Of a stretch of 64,000 nucleotides of DNA, positions 63,363 to 64,000 are shown in pieces. This stretch comes from Nemertoderma westbladi (lineage: Eukaryota > Xenacoelomorpha > Nemertodermatida > Nemertodermatidae): positions 1-64,000 of the forward strand of contig JAUCBJ010005408.1 of NCBI GenBank assembly GCA_032718475.1. The letters are read 5' to 3'. Positions within the stretch are counted from its first letter, which is position 1, and the number at the start of each line of letters is the position of its first letter. The position numbers were made by a program, and so were the translations under genes. The notes under the pieces are model-generated. The model was not told the DNA's origin, did not search any database, and saw only the letters and a program-made list of their open reading frames with translations.

Positions 63363-64000
63363 CTCTAGTGTCTGCAAAGCAAACTCCAATTGTACCCCCC
63401 CTTATGTAGTTCAGCTGCTCTCTAGTTACGTAATAAATATTCGAGAACACTAAATTACAGTAATTGTAACATTGAGTAAGGCAAAATCGAGAGTTGAAGA
63501 GTACAATAATTAGAATCGCAGTAACTATGGAAGCAATATAGTAAAATACTGCAGTTCAATTTATTTTGTAACACAATTGTACTGTTAGTATATCGCTCTA
63601 TGTTTTATTACAGAATTTAGCAACAAAAAAGTACAAATTTAAGAATAAAATTACGTATTATATATATGGAAAAAAAAACGTAGGACCTTTTTTTTTCAAT
63701 ATTCTCTCGACCCTTTATTAACCTCGATGACGCTCTGTAAATAGAATGCCTCGAGAATAATCCCATTTTTATTTCTCTTCTTTTCTTTCCCATGCTATAA
63801 ATAATTATTATTTATATCTAAAAAAACTTATATCTGCACAATGAAATTGCTGGCTTTGGATTAATGACGGGAAAGGTGAAAATCAAACAAAGGCAACCAT
63901 GCCGGTAGCGGTAACACCGTTCTATTTTAGTTATTTAGAGAAACAATAATTCCAAGTATCAAATAAAAAATATATAATATTTAGCACAACAGTTTGTACA
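63363..64000. other. AT-rich flank, no gene recognised
   Basis: I found no exon, RNA gene or clear repeat here. Confidence 0.4.

Overview
This is an invertebrate animal nuclear genome, AT-rich and very densely filled with repeats. The evidence is three well-conserved animal-type genes with few or no introns, BEL/Pao and Ty3/gypsy-like LTR retrotransposons, endonuclease-type LINEs, hAT-like inverted-repeat elements, and a tRNA-headed SINE whose central part resembles the domain I know from cephalopod/mollusc SINEs. I cannot name the phylum. No operons, CRISPR arrays or prokaryotic features are present.

Host genes. An intronless M13 metallopeptidase (neprilysin/ECE type, 18904-21222, +). A two-exon acetyl-CoA synthetase with a mitochondrial-looking leader (34232-35164 and 37353-38486, +). 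A broken C2H2 zinc-finger gene split by two transposon insertions (pieces at 42667-42858, 43927-44352, 47750-47793, +). A two-exon membrane-anchored proprotein convertase (53069-54231 and 56387-57560, +). Two terminal exons of an unidentified gene on the minus strand (61575-61726 and 60994-61128). These genes do not form a pathway; they share only a neighbourhood.

Mobile DNA. Two complete BEL/Pao elements lie back to back at the left (364-6345 minus, target duplication ATATG; 6403-12811 plus, identical LTRs, target duplication ATTTT). LINEs with TAG-repeat tails occur at 14876-17381 (13-bp duplication) and 44353-47749 (12-bp duplication), with 3' fragments at 36230-37128, 58563-58740 and 62078-62205. 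Inverted-repeat elements with target duplications lie at 18500-18675 (9 bp), 29600-30607 (8 bp), 42210-42604 (8 bp), 42859-43926 (8 bp) and 62477-63362 (8 bp, one mismatch). Large foldback palindromes, several studded with TTCTAGAA, occur around 12870-14500, 30655-31550 and 59127-59795. A degenerate gypsy-like pol in permuted order lies at 50159-52270. Satellites and minisatellites fill 23780-28340 and 39690-41150.

Most interesting signal. Each of the two host introns that can be placed confidently is occupied by a tandem array of one of its own splice sites. The convertase intron is about 2.1 kb of a 30-31 bp repeat that re-copies its 5' donor (ATCG|GTAAGTT) more than fifty times, often inside a hairpin. 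The acetyl-CoA synthetase intron carries roughly 27 copies of a 25-35 bp unit that re-copies its 3' acceptor plus the first 14 bases of exon 2 (CCCTAG|GCCGGCTACCTAAC). In both genes, using a typical decoy copy would put an in-frame stop right at the junction.
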